Source of the DNA: Rhodospirillales bacterium
GTDB taxonomy: Bacteria > Pseudomonadota > Alphaproteobacteria > Rhodospirillales > JAPHRK01
Assembly: GCA_026196105.1 (NCBI GenBank)
Contig: JAPHRK010000063.1
Coordinates: 1 to 32,188 of the forward strand
Direction: 5' to 3'
Length of the DNA stretch: 32,188 nucleotides
Position numbers and translations under genes: made by a program
The notes under the pieces: generated by a model
The model's database searches: none
What the model saw: only the letters and a program-made list of their open reading frames with translations
What the model was told of the DNA's origin: nothing
In this document: one piece after another, positions 23,919 through 32,188 of the stretch
Numbering within the stretch: position 1 is the first letter of the stretch
Layout: every line of letters begins with the position of its first letter

Positions 23919-24467
23919 ATGTATGCTGACAACACACTAACCCCAAAAGAAGCAATTCGCCTTTGTGCGCTGGGTAGCCTTGCCCAGAAGCCTCGGCGTT
24001 ATAGCGACCTTGCGGCTTCAGTGCGTCACTTTGTCAGCCGTTTATCTGGGCCTTCCCTTGATTTGATGGGTACCTCTATTGAGCTTTTGCGCTTTGAAGA
24101 GCTCATTGAAGGCATTGATGGCGTTGGCATGGAAGACGATGCCGAGTTGCGCCTAACACAAAAAGGCAAAGACGAACTTCGCACTTTGTTAATCTCACGA
24201 GTTCGGGCAAATTATAACGATGTAACCCAACTTATCGTCGCCTTGAAATTCCGCTTTATGCATCTTCTCAACGAAGAAGACCGGCTTGACCAAATCACAC
24301 TTTTACTCGAGACCTGCGAAGAAGAACTCGCCCGTTTGCTGGACCTGAGACAACACCACGCTGAAGACGACGGGCATCTCGTCTCTTGGCTTGATCATGA
24401 TATTGAAGAATTTGAATCTCGCCTTAAATGGCTTGAGACTTTTTACGAAGAATGTAGCGGGAATTGA
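23919..24467 (+). CDS. PadR-like/winged-helix protein, conserved hypothetical
   Basis: The 182-residue protein has an N-terminal region that reads like a winged helix: TPKEAIRLCALGSLAQKPR, then YSDLAASVRHFVSRLSGP and LRLTQKGKDELRTLL near residues 66-95. The C-terminal half is helical and acidic (RFMHLLNEEDRLDQITLLLE, EEELARLLDLRQHH), like the dimerisation region of PadR-family regulators. No effector-binding motif is seen and the target is unknown. The start has only a short AGG just upstream. Its last 25 bases overlap the 3' end of the convergent hybrid kinase gene. Confidence 0.65.
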   Translation: MYADNTLTPKEAIRLCALGSLAQKPRRYSDLAASVRHFVSRLSGPSLDLMGTSIELLRFEELIEGIDGVGMEDDAELRLTQKGKDELRTLLISRVRANYNDVTQLIVALKFRFMHLLNEEDRLDQITLLLETCEEELARLLDLRQHHAEDDGHLVSWLDHDIEEFESRLKWLETFYEECSGN

Positions 24468-26497
24468 GTATCTAGTACTTGTCGAATGGCAGACGCCAAT
24501 TTTTTGCGGCTATAGGGTTTACGCAACAGTGGAACGCCAAGCAAAGTTCCATTATTTTTACCCTCATTTTCTTCATCCCAACCTGTTGCTAGCATGAGTT
24601 TCATATCAGGCCATTTTTCTTTAATTTCCTCAATGAGGACCCAGCCACTCATACCATTTGGCATCACCACATCAGAGAAAACCAAGTCTGGGTGTTCGCT
24701 TGAATTCAGCAAGCTTAGGGCCTCACGACCATCAGAAACCATGGCAACTTTATAACCGAGGCTTCGAAGAACCGCAGCAGCATAGTCCCGTACGAGGGGG
24801 TCATCTTCCACAACGAGAATTGATTCACTTCCCCCAATAATTGGGGAATGACTATCGTCGTTTTTACCTTCAAATTCTATCAGCCCATCAGTAAGCGGCA
24901 AAGAAATGGTTACATTCGTCCCTTCTCCTGGCTTACTTTTAATCACCAAGTCTCCACCAGCTTGCTTGGCAAAACCATAGACTGTACTTAAGCCTAACCC
25001 CGTACCTTTACCGATATCCTTGGTGGTAAAAAAGGGCTCAAAAACCCGGTCTAATATCTCATCGGGAATACCAACGCCATTATCTTGCACACTGATAGAG
25101 GCAAATTTTTCACTCTTATTTGATGAAACCTCTTCAAGCCCAACTTGAACAACGATACGCCCACCTTCCTCTAAAGCATCTCGTGCATTTACAGCAAAAT
25201 TAATCACAGCATTTTCTAGATGGGATTTATCCACATGGACATAAATCGGAACATCCATAAGCTTTGTCTGGATATCAATGGCTGAACTGAACGTTTGCTT
25301 AATCAGCTTAATGGTCTCATTCACCAAACCATTAACCTCAACTGTTTCCAAGGATAAATCTTGTTGTCGGGAAAATGCCAACAAACGCCGCGTTGTATCC
25401 ACGGCCCTTTCGCCTGCCGTTAAAGCGGCCCGGGTCCGTCCCAAAGCTTGGGGGTGTTCATCAACCAGTGTTTCTACAATCTGCATATTGCCCAGCATGG
25501 CGGTGAGGACATTATTAAAATCGTGAGCAATCCCTCCTGTCATCTGGCCAATGGCTTCCATCCGTTGACCATGGAGTAACTGGCGTTCTGTTTCTTTGCG
25601 TTCTGTGATATCACGGATGACACAAATCAGTTGTTCGGCATCATTTTCAGCAAATGAGCTAAGGGAGAATTCTAAGGGAAAAGGAGTTCCATCGCCCTTT
25701 ATCGCCTTTACTTGGATAGGTCCAACATCTAAGTACCTGGATCTGTTTTTCGTTAAGTACTTACCTAATGCCTCAAGCTCTTTGCCTTCCTCATTTGCAA
25801 TGAGGGGAGCTTTGCCTTGTTGAATATCTTCAAGAGACGCGCCACAGATGGTTTCAGCAATGGTATTGACCATATCAATGGTACCATTTTTTACATCCAT
25901 AGTGATGACGCCTTCAGCCAAATTCTTCAAGATCGTTTTGGTGTAGGCTTCACGCGCTTTCAAAGCTTCTTCAGCTCGACCTCGCTCAATAACTCGCCCC
26001 AATTGAGTACCGACGCGGGCCATAAGATCGAGGACTTCATCCCCCATCTCTTCAACATTTTCAGAGAAAAATTCTAACACAGCGGTTGTTTCACGCCCTG
26101 TCATAACGGGGAAAGCAAAACCGGATCCTACAGGGAGAGGTTCTCCTGATCTTTTAGCCCGCGGAAAATTGGGATCTTCATTAACATCAGGAATCCAAGC
26201 TGGCTGACCAGTTTTGTAAACCCTACCTGGCAATCCGACACCTGATTTAAAGCTGGTTTTCTCGGTGAGTTGACGAAAGTCGTCGTTTACTTCGGGTTTC
26301 TCTAAATGCCACAACCCGGCAGAAACCAGTTCGCCAGAGCCTCTTTCTTTTTCTATATAGGCATGACCAATGGGCCACTCCATATAGGCACAAACCTCAT
26401 CGAGTGCAAAAAGTAGAACATCGTCCGGCACCGTGGCTTCATTAGCCGCGTCAGCAATACGGTACAGGAGGTTCACTAATTTGGAAGGGACAGTCAT
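24443..26497 (-). CDS. Soluble hybrid histidine kinase: GAF, PAS, HisKA, HATPase, receiver
   Basis: The 684-residue protein has a GAF domain (about 5-172, with [19 protein letters not shown] as in light/redox-type GAFs), a PAS domain (about 183-300, ending [10 protein letters not shown]), HisKA with H325 in GGIAHDFNN, HATPase with N-box [11 protein letters not shown] and G boxes DNGVGIP and GKGTGLGL, and a receiver with D565-D566, phospho-acceptor D609 in [12 protein letters not shown] and K660. It lacks membrane segments and an output domain. The catalytic half closely parallels the kinase at 7388-9676. A strong GGGGGGAAGGG precedes the ATG, 20 bases after the SDR gene, so it may be cotranscribed with that enzyme. 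The signal is unknown. Confidence 0.92.
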   Translation of the reverse strand: MTVPSKLVNLLYRIADAANEATVPDDVLLFALDEVCAYMEWPIGHAYIEKERGSGELVSAGLWHLEKPEVNDDFRQLTEKTSFKSGVGLPGRVYKTGQPAWIPDVNEDPNFPRAKRSGEPLPVGSGFAFPVMTGRETTAVLEFFSENVEEMGDEVLDLMARVGTQLGRVIERGRAEEALKAREAYTKTILKNLAEGVITMDVKNGTIDMVNTIAETICGASLEDIQQGKAPLIANEEGKELEALGKYLTKNRSRYLDVGPIQVKAIKGDGTPFPLEFSLSSFAENDAEQLICVIRDITERKETERQLLHGQRMEAIGQMTGGIAHDFNNVLTAMLGNMQIVETLVDEHPQALGRTRAALTAGERAVDTTRRLLAFSRQQDLSLETVEVNGLVNETIKLIKQTFSSAIDIQTKLMDVPIYVHVDKSHLENAVINFAVNARDALEEGGRIVVQVGLEEVSSNKSEKFASISVQDNGVGIPDEILDRVFEPFFTTKDIGKGTGLGLSTVYGFAKQAGGDLVIKSKPGEGTNVTISLPLTDGLIEFEGKNDDSHSPIIGGSESILVVEDDPLVRDYAAAVLRSLGYKVAMVSDGREALSLLNSSEHPDLVFSDVVMPNGMSGWVLIEEIKEKWPDMKLMLATGWDEENEGKNNGTLLGVPLLRKPYSRKKLASAIRQVLDTQFPLHSS

Positions 26498-26517
26498 GCC
26501 CTTCCCCCCAACCTTGT

Positions 26518-27258
26518 TTAAAATAGATGCTGCCCCCCGGTTACCCAGATTTCGGTTCCGGAGATGTATTTTGAATCCTCAGAGCACAAATAATAAATCG
26601 ATCCCGCTACATCTTTAGGTTCGCCCATGCGATTAAGTGGGATGCGAGGTATCAATGCCTCATACTCAGGTTGTATCATATCGGTCTCAATTTCCCCAGG
26701 ACAAACTGCATTAACCCTCACATCAAGATCAGCAAACTCATTTGCCATCTCACGCGTTAAAGCCGACAAAGCCGCTTTTGAAATCGAATAAGCAGAACCA
26801 GCAAAGGGGTGGATTTTATGCCCTGCTATGGAGGTAACATTCACAATTCCTCCATGACCTTTGTGCAGGGCACTCGCAAAACCACGGGATAATTTAAGCG
26901 GGGCATAGAAGTTAAGATCAAACACCTGTTTCCAGGCATCGATATCCCCATTTAAACACCCAAGGCGTTCTTTATATGGGGTTTTAGGTGACATCCCCGC
27001 ATTATTTACCAAGCCATGCAACGGCGCCCCCTCAAGGGCTTCGTTAGCCTTCTTGATAAAGTTAGCAATGCTCTCAGCATCACCTAAATCAGTGGCAATA
27101 TGTGTGGTCCAATTAGGGTCTCGCTTACACTCCGGCGGTGCGGCTTCCCGAGAGCAAGTAATAATCCGCCACCCACGTTCAAGAAACAAAGTCGCCGTAG
27201 AATGCCCAATACCCCGACTAGCCCCGGTAACAACAACAGTTTTACGTTCATTTTCCAT
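26518..27258 (-). CDS. Short-chain dehydrogenase/reductase (SDR)
   Basis: The 246-residue protein is a classical SDR: cofactor motif TGASRGIG (11-18), NNAG near residues 87-90, catalytic Ser in NVTSIAGHKIHP, and the Y-x3-K pair in GSAYSISKAAL. PG followed by ETDMI and the end VTGGQHLF are typical. SDRs of this size oxidise or reduce hydroxyl/keto groups with NAD(P)H in the cytosol. The substrate is not evident; FabG-like and sugar or steroid dehydrogenases share this pattern. It lies in a minus-strand run after the SnoaL-like and alcohol dehydrogenase genes and 20 bases before the hybrid kinase. Confidence 0.92.
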   Translation of the reverse strand: MENERKTVVVTGASRGIGHSTATLFLERGWRIITCSREAAPPECKRDPNWTTHIATDLGDAESIANFIKKANEALEGAPLHGLVNNAGMSPKTPYKERLGCLNGDIDAWKQVFDLNFYAPLKLSRGFASALHKGHGGIVNVTSIAGHKIHPFAGSAYSISKAALSALTREMANEFADLDVRVNAVCPGEIETDMIQPEYEALIPRIPLNRMGEPKDVAGSIYYLCSEDSKYISGTEIWVTGGQHLF

Positions 27259-27337
27259 GAGGGGAAGTTAGGCTAATTTTGTCGAGGTTTCCAGTGGATA
27301 AATTTAAGACTTAATAAGATGTATGTATCTAACGTAA

Positions 27338-27724
27338 TCAAAACATCGAATTATTATTTGCCGATTCTGATGGGATCACCTGAAGCACATCCCAATGCTC
27401 TACAATTTTACCATTATCATCAAAACGGAAGATATCAATCCCAGCATAATCTTCATCACCGGGCCATATTTGGTGGCAATGAAGAACAACTAAATTACCT
27501 TCTGCAACAGTCCGCTTGAAGATAACTTTTTTACCAGGGTAATCTCGGCCCATCCGTTCGAAATATTCGATAAACGCATCTTTGCCATCAGCAACATGTG
27601 GGTTGTGTTGAATATAGACATCTCCAACATATCGCTCGATAGCTGCCTTTGGCTCACATTGGTTAAACATCAAATCATAAAAAGCTTTCGCATTTTCAAC
27701 GTTAGTCCTCAATTGATCCGTCAT
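27338..27724 (-). CDS. SnoaL-like (NTF2-fold) small protein
   Basis: The 128-residue protein matches the SnoaL-like group annotated as predicted aldol-condensation-type enzymes (COG4922 in pattern). [19 protein letters not shown] is followed by [39 protein letters not shown] and [12 protein letters not shown]. The conserved histidines and aspartates line the cone-shaped pocket of the NTF2 fold. The real substrate of these bacterial proteins is largely unknown. It lies 18 bases after the alcohol dehydrogenase gene on the same strand, which suggests a two-gene operon. The ending is polar (NNNS) and probably disordered. Confidence 0.85.
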   Translation of the reverse strand: MTDQLRTNVENAKAFYDLMFNQCEPKAAIERYVGDVYIQHNPHVADGKDAFIEYFERMGRDYPGKKVIFKRTVAEGNLVVLHCHQIWPGDEDYAGIDIFRFDDNGKIVEHWDVLQVIPSESANNNSMF

Positions 27725-27742
27725 TTTGTAATCCAGTAATTT

Positions 27743-28792
27743 CTATGGCGTTAACACAGCTCGTCCGACAACCTTTCCTGATTTCAAATCTTCTAAGGTT
27801 TGAGAGGCTTCACACATATCTCTTGTTTCAATCGGGATCGGCGGGATCGTTCCGGTTTTTACAAGCTCTACCATTTCAGCCATTTCAGCAGGAGTTCCGA
27901 CATAGGAGCCTTCGATTGTGATAGCGCGCATGGGGATCATGGGGAGGGGAGTTTTAAGCTCACCACCGAAGAGGCCAACCATGATGAGTTTACCACCTGA
28001 CCTGAGAACTTTTAATCCTGTTTGGGCAGTTTGTTCTGCCCCGACAAAATCAATTACAGCTGCAGCACCTCCGGTAGATTTCATAAAGGCTTTAATGGCA
28101 TCTCGATCATTGGGATCAAGAGCGAGGCTAGCTCCGGCTTCAAGAGCAGCAGAGCGGCGGTTTTCATCAATATCGACAACCACGGGAGCCTTACCAAGCA
28201 CGGCTTTAGCAAAACGCACCCCCATTAAGCCAACACCGCCAGCACCAATAATCATCAAGGCATCGTCAGCCCCAAGACCGGTGGCTTTTTTAACTGCGCC
28301 AAAGGCGGTAATACCTGAGCAGGCATATGTACAAGCAAGTTCATCAGCCACACCATCCATATCAAAAAGATATTTAGCATCGGGAACAATCACATGCTCG
28401 CTAAAGCCACCGTCAACATGGACCCCAAGGTTACGCCCACGCGCACAGAGGTTTTCATTTCCGCTTTGGCAAACTCCGCATTCACCGCAACCGATCCAAG
28501 GATAAATAACCCGTTTGTCCCCTACAGATACCCCTTTGGCGTCGGGGCCAACGACTTCCACATGTCCGATAATTTCATGACCGGGGGTAAAAGGAATCAT
28601 CGCGCTGACTTTACCCAATTGAAGCTTCTGCCCACCGCCCATATCAAAGTAACCTTCCCACAAATGCACATCGCTATGGCAAACACCACAGGCGGCAATT
28701 TTAATGAGAACCTCGCCTCCTTGTGGGGTTGGCTTTTCTAAATCACGAACCTCTAAGGCTTCGCCATAACCGGTTACTTGATAGCTTTTCAT
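27743..28792 (-). CDS. Zinc-dependent alcohol dehydrogenase (MDR superfamily)
   Basis: The ATG at 28792 follows GGGGAG and gives 349 residues starting MKSYQVTGYG; an upstream in-frame start adds 22 unlikely residues. The catalytic zinc site includes C38 in CGVCHSDVHLWEG and H72-E73 in TPGHEIIGHVE. The structural zinc cysteines are C102, C105, C108 and C116 in GCGECGVCQSGNENLC. The Rossmann motif is MIIGAGGVGLMGV. It oxidises an alcohol or reduces an aldehyde with NAD(P); the preferred substrate is unknown. It is the first of four minus-strand genes and is divergent from the YedK-type gene. Confidence 0.93.
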   Translation of the reverse strand: MKSYQVTGYGEALEVRDLEKPTPQGGEVLIKIAACGVCHSDVHLWEGYFDMGGGQKLQLGKVSAMIPFTPGHEIIGHVEVVGPDAKGVSVGDKRVIYPWIGCGECGVCQSGNENLCARGRNLGVHVDGGFSEHVIVPDAKYLFDMDGVADELACTYACSGITAFGAVKKATGLGADDALMIIGAGGVGLMGVRFAKAVLGKAPVVVDIDENRRSAALEAGASLALDPNDRDAIKAFMKSTGGAAAVIDFVGAEQTAQTGLKVLRSGGKLIMVGLFGGELKTPLPMIPMRAITIEGSYVGTPAEMAEMVELVKTGTIPPIPIETRDMCEASQTLEDLKSGKVVGRAVLTP

Positions 28793-28902
28793 GGTCAAAC
28801 TCCCCGCACCATATTTATACGTCATATTTATATGTGAAAGAGGTTGCCCTAAAACCATCTAGTAATGCAACGTCTAACCAATTGGACTATAGTCGAGTTA
28901 TC

Positions 28903-29487
28903 ATGTGCGCTCGTTTTGAACTTAATCGATCTATGGAAGAAATTGCCGTTCGGTTTGGCTTAAAGTCATACATAGGCAAAGCTGAGATTTTGCAAGTTAG
29001 GCCGACCAATTTAATTCCTGTTGTTATACAACCAGGACAATGGGAGGAAATGGTTTGGGGTATTCCTGCCCCATGGGATGGCAAACCCTTGATCAATGCC
29101 CGAAGCGAAACCCTCGCAGAGAAAAAAACCTTTCAGCCCCTGTTAGAAAATCGCTGCCTTATCCCGGCAACAGCCTATTTTGAATGGCGCAAAGATGGCA
29201 GCAAAAAGCATAAAAACCGCCTATCCCTCAAAGATGAAAATTTGTTTGCCTTCGCGGGATTAACCGATGGCAAGCATGTCACCATCATTACATGTGCCCC
29301 TTCAATAGAAATTGCTCACATCCATAATCGCATGCCTGTCATTTTAGGTCAGGGCAACGAAGAGCAATGGCTTGATGCTGCCCAATCCTTTTCAGATGTG
29401 GCCCCACTGTTGTCATCTTATCCAGGAGACAAGATAGAAGCCGAGGAAGAGGTTATTATTGAAAAGCAACCTGACCTTTTTGATTAA
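28903..29487 (+). CDS. yedK: SOS response-associated peptidase family protein (YedK/HMCES, SRAP domain)
   Basis: The start is fixed by biology: removal of Met exposes the catalytic Cys2 of MCARFELN, required for the thiazolidine crosslink. The other active-site residues are N65 in PLINARSET, E94 in AYFEW and H141 in HIHNRMPVIL. SRAP proteins bind abasic sites in single-stranded DNA and form a stable DNA-protein crosslink that protects the strand from breakage. At 194 residues it is somewhat shorter than E. coli YedK (222). No LexA box was recognised in the 110-base upstream gap. Its stop shares TTAA with the convergent thioesterase stop. Confidence 0.93.
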   Translation: MCARFELNRSMEEIAVRFGLKSYIGKAEILQVRPTNLIPVVIQPGQWEEMVWGIPAPWDGKPLINARSETLAEKKTFQPLLENRCLIPATAYFEWRKDGSKKHKNRLSLKDENLFAFAGLTDGKHVTIITCAPSIEIAHIHNRMPVILGQGNEEQWLDAAQSFSDVAPLLSSYPGDKIEAEEEVIIEKQPDLFD

Positions 29488-29909
29488 GTCGTCATATGCT
29501 TTTTAAGGACTTGTTTTAGGTCGTCAGTCAAAGGCACAGGCTTTTCACTCTCCCGGTCCACCATAACATGAACCCAATGCCCTTCAGCGGCTGGCTGGTC
29601 TTTTCCTGCACTAAACAAAGCTATCGCGTAGTCAAAGCTGGTGTTTCCAATGCGGGTAACGCGCAAAGCAGCCTCGACGGTTTCGGGGAACTTAAGGGCT
29701 GTTTTAAAACGACAAAGATTTTCAGCGGTGTAAGGCACTTCGGGAGCCAACGCCCAATCAATACCCATTTCTTCTTGGACAAATTTTGTAACGATGGCTT
29801 CGAAATAACTGTAGTAGATCACATTATTCACATGACCAAGCATATCATTGTCATTCCAGCGTGTGGGGATGGAATGAAAATAGGTATAGTCTTCGCGATG
29901 CATAGACAT
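29484..29909 (-). CDS. Acyl-CoA thioesterase, hotdog fold (4HBT/YbgC-like)
   Basis: The 141-residue protein fits the 4-hydroxybenzoyl-CoA thioesterase family: TRWNDNDMLGHVNNVIYYSYFE near residues 16-37 (catalytic aspartate within NDND, followed by GHVNN), an internal helix, and strands such as VEAALRVTRIGNTSFDYAIALF. These enzymes hydrolyse acyl-CoA thioesters as cytosolic multimers; chain preference is unknown. ATGs at 29909 and 29903 are both possible starts and neither has a strong ribosome site. The stop overlaps that of the convergent YedK-type gene. Confidence 0.9.
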   Translation of the reverse strand: MSMHREDYTYFHSIPTRWNDNDMLGHVNNVIYYSYFEAIVTKFVQEEMGIDWALAPEVPYTAENLCRFKTALKFPETVEAALRVTRIGNTSFDYAIALFSAGKDQPAAEGHWVHVMVDRESEKPVPLTDDLKQVLKKHMTT

Positions 29910-30026
29910 GTTTAGTCAACTCTTTGCTATGGTTATCATTTTATATTATTGTGATCTAAATGAACTGTTTTTCTGTAACATATGAGCTATCATCTTTTAA
30001 AACAACGCTTAGGCTTAAGATGCACT

Positions 30027-30824
30027 ATGCATAACAAGAAAAGATGCATCATATTTCTATTTTCGCTGTTCATTTGGGTGCCAGATAGCTTTGCCGCTGA
30101 ACGAAACAACCTACCTGAACATGCAACTTTCGCAGTTTATGAATTTTTCCCATTTGGTTACAAAACCAAAAGCGGTGAAACCAAAGGATTATTCGTCGAA
30201 ATTGCTCAGGCGATTTCACGGTCCGCAAACATCGAAATAGATATTGCTCTGTTACCCATCCCTCGCGCCCTTAGATCCTTGAGCAATGGACGTGCCGATT
30301 TTCTTATTGGTGGGGTTAAAAGCCCGTTTTTAGAAGGTATGCCTATACTCTCTCGCTTAAGCTGCCACCACGTAATGATCGGAACGAATTCAAAAACAGG
30401 TATAACCGACTTGGCCACAGCACGTGGTAAGAGGATCGGTTTTTTAGGAAGCGGGGCTTTTGTCACACGATACGCTGTTCCCCTGGGTCTCATACCCACC
30501 CAAGCTACGAACAGCGACTCTTTACATAAGATGCTTCAACACGGCCGCGTAGATGGGCTTTTTTTGACCGATGCTGTTTTCAACGCCCAACTCAAAACAG
30601 GACGGTTTGCGCATAAATCAACTCGCGAAGAAATCGAGGCAACACTCAATACATTTATAAATGTTGCGACCTTGCCAGTATACATAAGAGGCAGGGGGAA
30701 CGAACGGTTCCCCGGGATCAATTCGCAAATTAACGACGCCATCAAAAAAGTAATGGGCACCGAGACGATTAGAGATATTTATCGCAAATGGGGATCGGAA
30801 TCAGGCGGAAATTGTTCCGGCTAA
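30027..30824 (+). CDS. Periplasmic substrate-binding protein, family 3 (amino-acid-type)
   Basis: The ATG at 30027 gives 265 residues with a clear signal peptide (MHNKKRCIIFLFSLFIW to about DSFA); the upstream ATG at 29982 would add 15 residues and weaken it. The mature protein follows the SBP_bac_3 pattern: FPFGYKTKSGETKGLFVEIAQ near residues 41-60 (shown in part), LLPIPRALRSLSNGRADFLI near 75-94, ARGKRIGFLGSGAF, then a second-lobe segment HGRVDGLFLTD. Such proteins serve polar amino acid uptake or act as orphan sensors. No permease gene is adjacent. Two cysteines in the mature part do not indicate a lipobox. Confidence 0.82.
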   Translation: MHNKKRCIIFLFSLFIWVPDSFAAERNNLPEHATFAVYEFFPFGYKTKSGETKGLFVEIAQAISRSANIEIDIALLPIPRALRSLSNGRADFLIGGVKSPFLEGMPILSRLSCHHVMIGTNSKTGITDLATARGKRIGFLGSGAFVTRYAVPLGLIPTQATNSDSLHKMLQHGRVDGLFLTDAVFNAQLKTGRFAHKSTREEIEATLNTFINVATLPVYIRGRGNERFPGINSQINDAIKKVMGTETIRDIYRKWGSESGGNCSG

Positions 30825-30896
30825 ATCCTTGCTGCCTAATCCCCCGGGCGACCACCGAAAGAAGAATGTATAGTCTTCTCGACAGATCGTTATATT

Positions 30897-31685
30897 TTAA
30901 AAGACCTGTTTCAAAGCATCAATCACGTCGCTTGGCTTCTCGGTCATCATTGAGTGACCGCAGTTATTGATCACCACTGTTTTTGATCCATCGATAGCTT
31001 CACCCAAAGGTTTAGCAGCTCGAACAGGGGCCATCATATCAACAGTTCCTAGGATCAAAACCGTAGGGCATTGGACTTTACCACCGATTTCAACAGCGGC
31101 TTCATATTGGTCACAAGCCACCAAATCATTGTGCAAAACACCAGGACCGCTTCGCTCTAACAAGCGAATACCACCACCAATCATCCACAGGCCCGGCTGA
31201 GGATGGTCTCCCATATGGGCTGGGCGTCCGTGGCCCCAAGAGGTCACCAAATCCATTGCAAGGTGCTCATTATTCTTAGCAGACTCAATCATTGCCGGGT
31301 TGCCTTTCATCATGGCTGCAACACCAAGCAAAGCAGCTTTTTCAATGCGATCAGGGTATCGACCTGCTGCATCAAGACTGGTCAAGGCTCCCATGGAGTG
31401 ACCTGCAACACCCGCTTTCTCAACACCGAGTTCATCAAGCACCGCAATAACCCAATCAGCCATATCGCTAATGGTAGGTAAAACCGGGCCTTCAGACCGG
31501 CCGTGTCCTGGCAGATCAACGGCGAGAACTGAATAGCCATGGTGGGCAAAGTAACGGTTTTGCAAATACCAAACTGTATGGTCCATTCCGGCACCGTGCA
31601 CGAGCACCATGACGGGTTGTGATTTATCGAATTCTTTGCCGCCTGTCGCTGCGAAAGTTTTCTTACCTTGTACTGTAAAATCCAT
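30897..31685 (-). CDS. Alpha/beta-hydrolase
   Basis: The 262-residue protein has the alpha/beta-hydrolase layout: oxyanion segment VLVHGAGMDHTVW near 31-43, LAVDLPGHGRSEGP, nucleophile elbow GVAGHSMGA with the serine near residue 97, the acid D in LILGTVDMMAPV and the terminal histidine in NNCGHSMMTEKP. It is probably a cytosolic esterase, lipase-like or C-C hydrolase; substrate unknown. GGAGAGG precedes the ATG. It lies 11 bases after the O-acetylhomoserine sulfhydrylase gene, so the two are probably one operon. Confidence 0.9.
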   Translation of the reverse strand: MDFTVQGKKTFAATGGKEFDKSQPVMVLVHGAGMDHTVWYLQNRYFAHHGYSVLAVDLPGHGRSEGPVLPTISDMADWVIAVLDELGVEKAGVAGHSMGALTSLDAAGRYPDRIEKAALLGVAAMMKGNPAMIESAKNNEHLAMDLVTSWGHGRPAHMGDHPQPGLWMIGGGIRLLERSGPGVLHNDLVACDQYEAAVEIGGKVQCPTVLILGTVDMMAPVRAAKPLGEAIDGSKTVVINNCGHSMMTEKPSDVIDALKQVF

Positions 31686-31696
31686 CTTGCCCTCTC

Positions 31697-32188
31697 CTAC
31701 TTCTGTGATGCCCGGAGGGCCTGTTTGAGGTCATCAATTAAATCACCGACATCTTCCAGACCGACCGACAAGCGGACCAAGTCTTCACCAACACCAGCAG
31801 CTTCAAGAGCCGCTGCATCCATCTGTTGATGGGTCGTGCTAGCAGGGTGAATAACCAGAGATTTGGCATCACCGATATTGGCAAGGTGAGAGAAAACAGC
31901 GAGACGTTCGATAAGCTTACGCCCGGCAGGACGACCGCCCTTTACGCCAAAACTCATGATACCACCAAAACCTTTGGGCAGCATCTCTTTGGCAAGGGCA
32001 TGGTCTTGATGGCTTTCAAGGCCAGGATACCGAACCCAGCTAACTGCGTCGTTGCTCTCTAAGAACTCAGCAATTTTTTGAGCATTGGCGCAGTGGCGCT
32101 CCATCCGCATAGAAAGAGTTTCAACTCCTTGAAGAAGATAGAAAGCATTGGTCGGACTCATGCAGGCGCCGAAGTCCCGAAGGCCTTC
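31697..32188 (-). CDS. metY: O-acetylhomoserine sulfhydrylase/aminocarboxypropyltransferase, C-terminal part (gene runs off the right edge)
   Basis: The frame is open to the window edge and gives the last 163 residues, beginning EGLRDFGACMSPTNAFYLLQ. This is the C-terminal half of a Cys/Met-metabolism PLP enzyme: GVETLSMRMERHCANAQKIA, the long-form segment FGVKGGRPAGRKLIERL, LANIGDAKSLVIHPASTTHQ and LVRLSVGLEDVGDLIDDL. These features point to the MetY branch rather than cystathionine synthase or lyase. It makes homocysteine or methionine from O-acetylhomoserine and sulphide or methanethiol. The PLP lysine lies outside the window. An internal ATG at 32161 is not the true start. Confidence 0.9.
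   Translation of the reverse strand, partial: EGLRDFGACMSPTNAFYLLQGVETLSMRMERHCANAQKIAEFLESNDAVSWVRYPGLESHQDHALAKEMLPKGFGGIMSFGVKGGRPAGRKLIERLAVFSHLANIGDAKSLVIHPASTTHQQMDAAALEAAGVGEDLVRLSVGLEDVGDLIDDLKQALRASQK

Noticed and set aside
27918-28505. Long plus-strand open frame opposite the alcohol dehydrogenase gene
   Set aside because: It is an antisense shadow of a well-supported MDR dehydrogenase, with no family motif and no ribosome site.
28868-28894. tRNA D-arm-like sequence on the minus strand (TAGTCCAATTGGTTAGAC)
   Set aside because: There is no matching acceptor stem, anticodon arm or T-arm (no GGTTCGA-type loop) around it, so it is chance resemblance in the promoter gap before the YedK-type gene.

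Overview
The window looks like a chromosomal segment of a motile, free-living alphaproteobacterium, probably Rhodospirillales/Kiloniellales-like. The order is an inference. The main clue is hemA, a C4-pathway 5-aminolevulinate synthase typical of Alphaproteobacteria. HspQ, a PomAB/MotAB-type stator, RcnA and FixL-class hybrid kinases with a terminal receiver fit this. Base composition is AT-leaning and even across the window. I saw no transposase, integrase, phage gene, CRISPR array, rRNA or complete tRNA, so this reads as core or stable accessory chromosome rather than an island.

Layout. 1-1601: the start of an enoyl-CoA hydratase gene (minus), a possible 34-aa membrane peptide, hspQ and pyrE. 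1602-1927 is the only gap over 300 bases; it can fold and leads into a c-di-GMP phosphodiesterase with GAF, HD-GYP and hemerythrin domains (1928-3514). 3528-7272: an envelope two-component locus. Response regulator, sensor kinase and FecR-domain protein run leftward; a PepSY-like secreted protein and a SHOCT membrane protein run rightward; GTAAC repeats lie between. 7388-12252: a soluble PAS hybrid kinase overlapping an oligopeptide-binding protein gene, then an EamA transporter. 12249-13831: motA and motB (minus). 14068-18634: a metallo-beta-lactamase-fold hydrolase and a four-gene peptide ABC transporter joined by 4-base overlaps. 18691-19813: a CsoR/RcnR-family repressor with a palindromic operator, and the nickel/cobalt exporter rcnA. 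19919-20755: a tandem universal stress protein (minus). 20997-23709: a class III aminotransferase and hemA. 23919-24467: a PadR-like protein. 24443-28792: four minus-strand genes (zinc alcohol dehydrogenase, SnoaL-like protein, SDR, GAF-PAS hybrid kinase). 28903-32188: a YedK/HMCES-type protein, a thioesterase, a family 3 solute-binding protein, an alpha/beta hydrolase and the 3' part of an O-acetylhomoserine sulfhydrylase gene.

How the genes work together. The rcnR-like/rcnA pair is a self-contained metal efflux unit with a visible operator. The regulator/kinase/FecR cluster and the divergent PepSY/SHOCT pair look like one envelope-sensing regulon. The peptide ABC operon lacks a binding protein; the gene at 9669-11372 is the nearest candidate partner. 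Three signalling proteins (HD-GYP-hemerythrin and two output-less hybrid kinases) plus the stator suggest environmental control of motility or lifestyle. Nothing here is clearly an undescribed system. The best leads are the folded leader before the HD-GYP gene, the two-component/FecR/PepSY locus, the kinase/binding-protein overlap and the mixed metal site of the RcnR-like repressor.
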